Source: an uncultured Lachnospiraceae bacterium (lineage in GTDB: Bacteria > Bacillota > Clostridia > Lachnospirales > Lachnospiraceae). Taken from it: a DNA stretch of 5,092 nt. The notes under the pieces are model-generated. The model saw nothing but the letters and a program-made list of their open reading frames with translations. It had not been told where the DNA came from and did not search any database. Positions 3,681-5,092 of this stretch are shown here, in pieces. Both the position numbers and the translations under genes were made by a program. Position 1 is the stretch's first letter; every line of letters begins with the position of its first letter. The stretch spans positions 1 through 5,092 of the forward strand of contig CAJUCG010000226.1 in assembly GCA_910585065.1 (NCBI GenBank), given 5' to 3'.

Positions 3681-5092
3681 TTATCGTGTTACCGTAACAT
3701 TTATTTTTAGTACTGCGGGCGTATAGTTTGCCTTTTCCGCCGTAATTTCAATTACATAATTATTTGTTCCCGTTTCATTGTATGCAGGTGCCACAAAAGT
3801 GATTGTCCCGTTTGCAACCACTAGATTCGCCGATGCTGGAAGTGTGGTGGTATGTTTTATCGAAGCGTCCGTAATCTGTGTTTTTCCCTGTGAAACACCA
3901 AAATTTAGCTCCGCCTTTTCATTTTCCTTGATAAACATTGTACCTGCGCCAAGCCCCTGTCCTGCCGCATCGATCTCAAGCGGCGGAAGCCAGGAAGTGG
4001 AGATCGAATTGGAGGAAGGAAGTCTTGCGAGTGTTACCTTTCCATCCTTCGATGTGACAGCCTTTGTGCCGGACTCACGCACCAACACCACATTTACATC
4101 CTTTTTTGGCGTTGCAACCGTCGGTTTCTTCGCATCCGGTTTTACAATTTTCCAGCTTTTCCCATTATCAACGGAATAGTCAAAACTTCCGCCCACTGCG
4201 GTTAATTCCACCCCTATTTCAACATTTTTGTAAGTTAAATAAATGGTCGGCACAGAACCTAAAATTTTGTCTTCCTTTTCCGCTTTTATTACTTTTGTGG
4301 TTGCCGGAATGGTCAAAAAAGTTGGCTGGGAAGCGGCCTTAGTTACCACCCCATTTTTCTCCACCTTCTTTGTGCGGGCAATAATTGAAAAACCGTCCAC
4401 CTCAAGTGCCGCTGTCTTATCCTCTGCGGTCAGCGGTCCGCCGATATAGGGAATAAAATGCTCTAAAACCTCGGTCGGGGACAATTTCGATGCGGCTTCA
4501 GCACCCTTATCATTTCGGTACACTGCCCAGTTGCCTTCTTTTCCTTTAAATGAAATCTTGAATTCTACGCTTTTAGGGATATTGATAGTTCCCTTCACAT
4601 AATCAATCGCCACCTTCGGTGCTTTCGCCGCCGCCGGAATCTTTAATTTTGCCTCCACACCAGCCGGGGAAGTGGCAGTTGCCTTCTCTCTAATCAAGAG
4701 CGTCGTCCCCGCAATCGACGAGGTCATTCCATTGTAATTGCGCAGACTGTTCCACTTAGAGCCGTATAAGGTCTTATACTCGTAGGCATCAAGCTGAATT
4801 GGGTTTAATGTCACCTGCTGCTTATTAATCTTTGCGGTAAACATCCCCCCTACATACTTGATACTCGGCTTTTTCGGCTGCGCGGCAATCGGGATCACCC
4901 CCGAAACATTCGCTGGGTTCGCATCGCCGTGAATCTGAACATACTGTGTATTTGTGGCTTTTAGGAAGGAAAGATCAATCCGGATCGTCTTTTGTAAAAC
5001 CTGGGAGGCCAACTCGGTCAGATCATACATATACTGGTTTCCCAAAGTATAGGTAAGAGAGCCATCCTTGGCTTTCTTTGCCTTCATCACTT
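3681..5092 (-). CDS. Large modular beta-rich, probably extracellular protein, C-terminal part (5' end beyond right edge)
   Basis: I recognise no specific family. About 470 residues are visible and the frame is open to the right edge. The first in-frame start-like codons (GTG, ATG at 5090 and 5087) are followed by KAKKAKDGSLTYTL, with no signal peptide, so the true start is probably outside. Counting from 5090, the protein consists of imperfect tandem modules of about 85-110 residues. Their joins carry a [hydrophobic]2-x-R strand (LLIR 131-134, IIAR 236-239, VLVR 335-338), then a variable loop and an IP or LP turn (GVIPIAAQPKKP 64-75, LKIPAAAKAPK 149-159, LTIPATTK 259-266, ARLPSS 355-360). Residues 370-469 form a distinct Ig- or cadherin-like domain ending in YVIEITAEKANYTPAVLKIN and TVTR. 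Composition is rich in K, A, T and V. No LPxTG, SLH or choline-binding anchor lies at the C-terminus. It ends at a strong terminator and is transcriptionally separate from spoVA. A cell-surface, S-layer-associated or spore-surface role is inferred from architecture only. Confidence 0.75.
   Translation of the reverse strand, partial: VMKAKKAKDGSLTYTLGNQYMYDLTELASQVLQKTIRIDLSFLKATNTQYVQIHGDANPANVSGVIPIAAQPKKPSIKYVGGMFTAKINKQQVTLNPIQLDAYEYKTLYGSKWNSLRNYNGMTSSIAGTTLLIREKATATSPAGVEAKLKIPAAAKAPKVAIDYVKGTINIPKSVEFKISFKGKEGNWAVYRNDKGAEAASKLSPTEVLEHFIPYIGGPLTAEDKTAALEVDGFSIIARTKKVEKNGVVTKAASQPTFLTIPATTKVIKAEKEDKILGSVPTIYLTYKNVEIGVELTAVGGSFDYSVDNGKSWKIVKPDAKKPTVATPKKDVNVVLVRESGTKAVTSKDGKVTLARLPSSNSISTSWLPPLEIDAAGQGLGAGTMFIKENEKAELNFGVSQGKTQITDASIKHTTTLPASANLVVANGTITFVAPAYNETGTNNYVIEITAEKANYTPAVLKINVTVTR

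Noticed and set aside
3778..4449. Several plus-strand frames of 68-133 codons across the modular protein gene.
   Set aside because: They mirror the low-complexity K/A/T-rich coding on the minus strand and show no independent start signals or domains.
1..5092. Mobile elements, CRISPR arrays, tRNA or rRNA genes and phage features.
   Set aside because: I saw no terminal inverted repeats, regular spaced repeats, transposase or integrase motifs, or structured RNA gene signatures.

Overview
The window looks like a chromosomal segment of an endospore-forming member of the Firmicutes class Clostridia. It probably comes from a moderate-GC, Lachnospiraceae-like lineage, though that placement is a guess from protein style and base composition. 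All convincing genes are on the minus strand, so the biological order runs from high to low coordinates. There is no rRNA, tRNA, CRISPR array or insertion sequence.

From the right edge: (1) positions 5092-3681 hold the C-terminal 470 or so residues of a large, modular, beta-rich, probably extracellular protein that ends at a strong intrinsic terminator (about 3627-3669). (2) Positions 3626-3598 hold a plausible forespore sigma-G promoter whose -35 element lies inside the T-tract of that terminator. (3) A compact sporulation operon follows: a 52-codon single-pass membrane ORF with an excellent ribosome binding site (3545-3387), then spoVAA (3405-2773), spoVAB (2780-2352), spoVAC (2301-1756) and spoVAF (1736-258). 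Genes overlap or are separated by at most 50 bp. (4) After an intergenic region of about 95 bp with a sigma-A-type promoter, deoD (purine nucleoside phosphorylase) starts at 162 and runs off the left edge.

SpoVA proteins sit in the spore inner membrane. They move dipicolinic acid (Ca-DPA) into the developing spore and release it during germination. SpoVAF is a GerA-type membrane protein linked to germination signalling. The most notable point is that spoVAC is followed directly, after 19 bp, by spoVAF. The spoVAD and spoVAE genes, which lie between them in Bacillus subtilis and form the conserved core with spoVAC in many Clostridia, are absent from this locus. The second notable point is the small membrane ORF at the head of the operon, which overlaps the spoVAA start and which I do not recognise.

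No clearly new multi-gene system is evident. The window is a variant spoVA locus flanked by a modular surface-type protein and a housekeeping gene.
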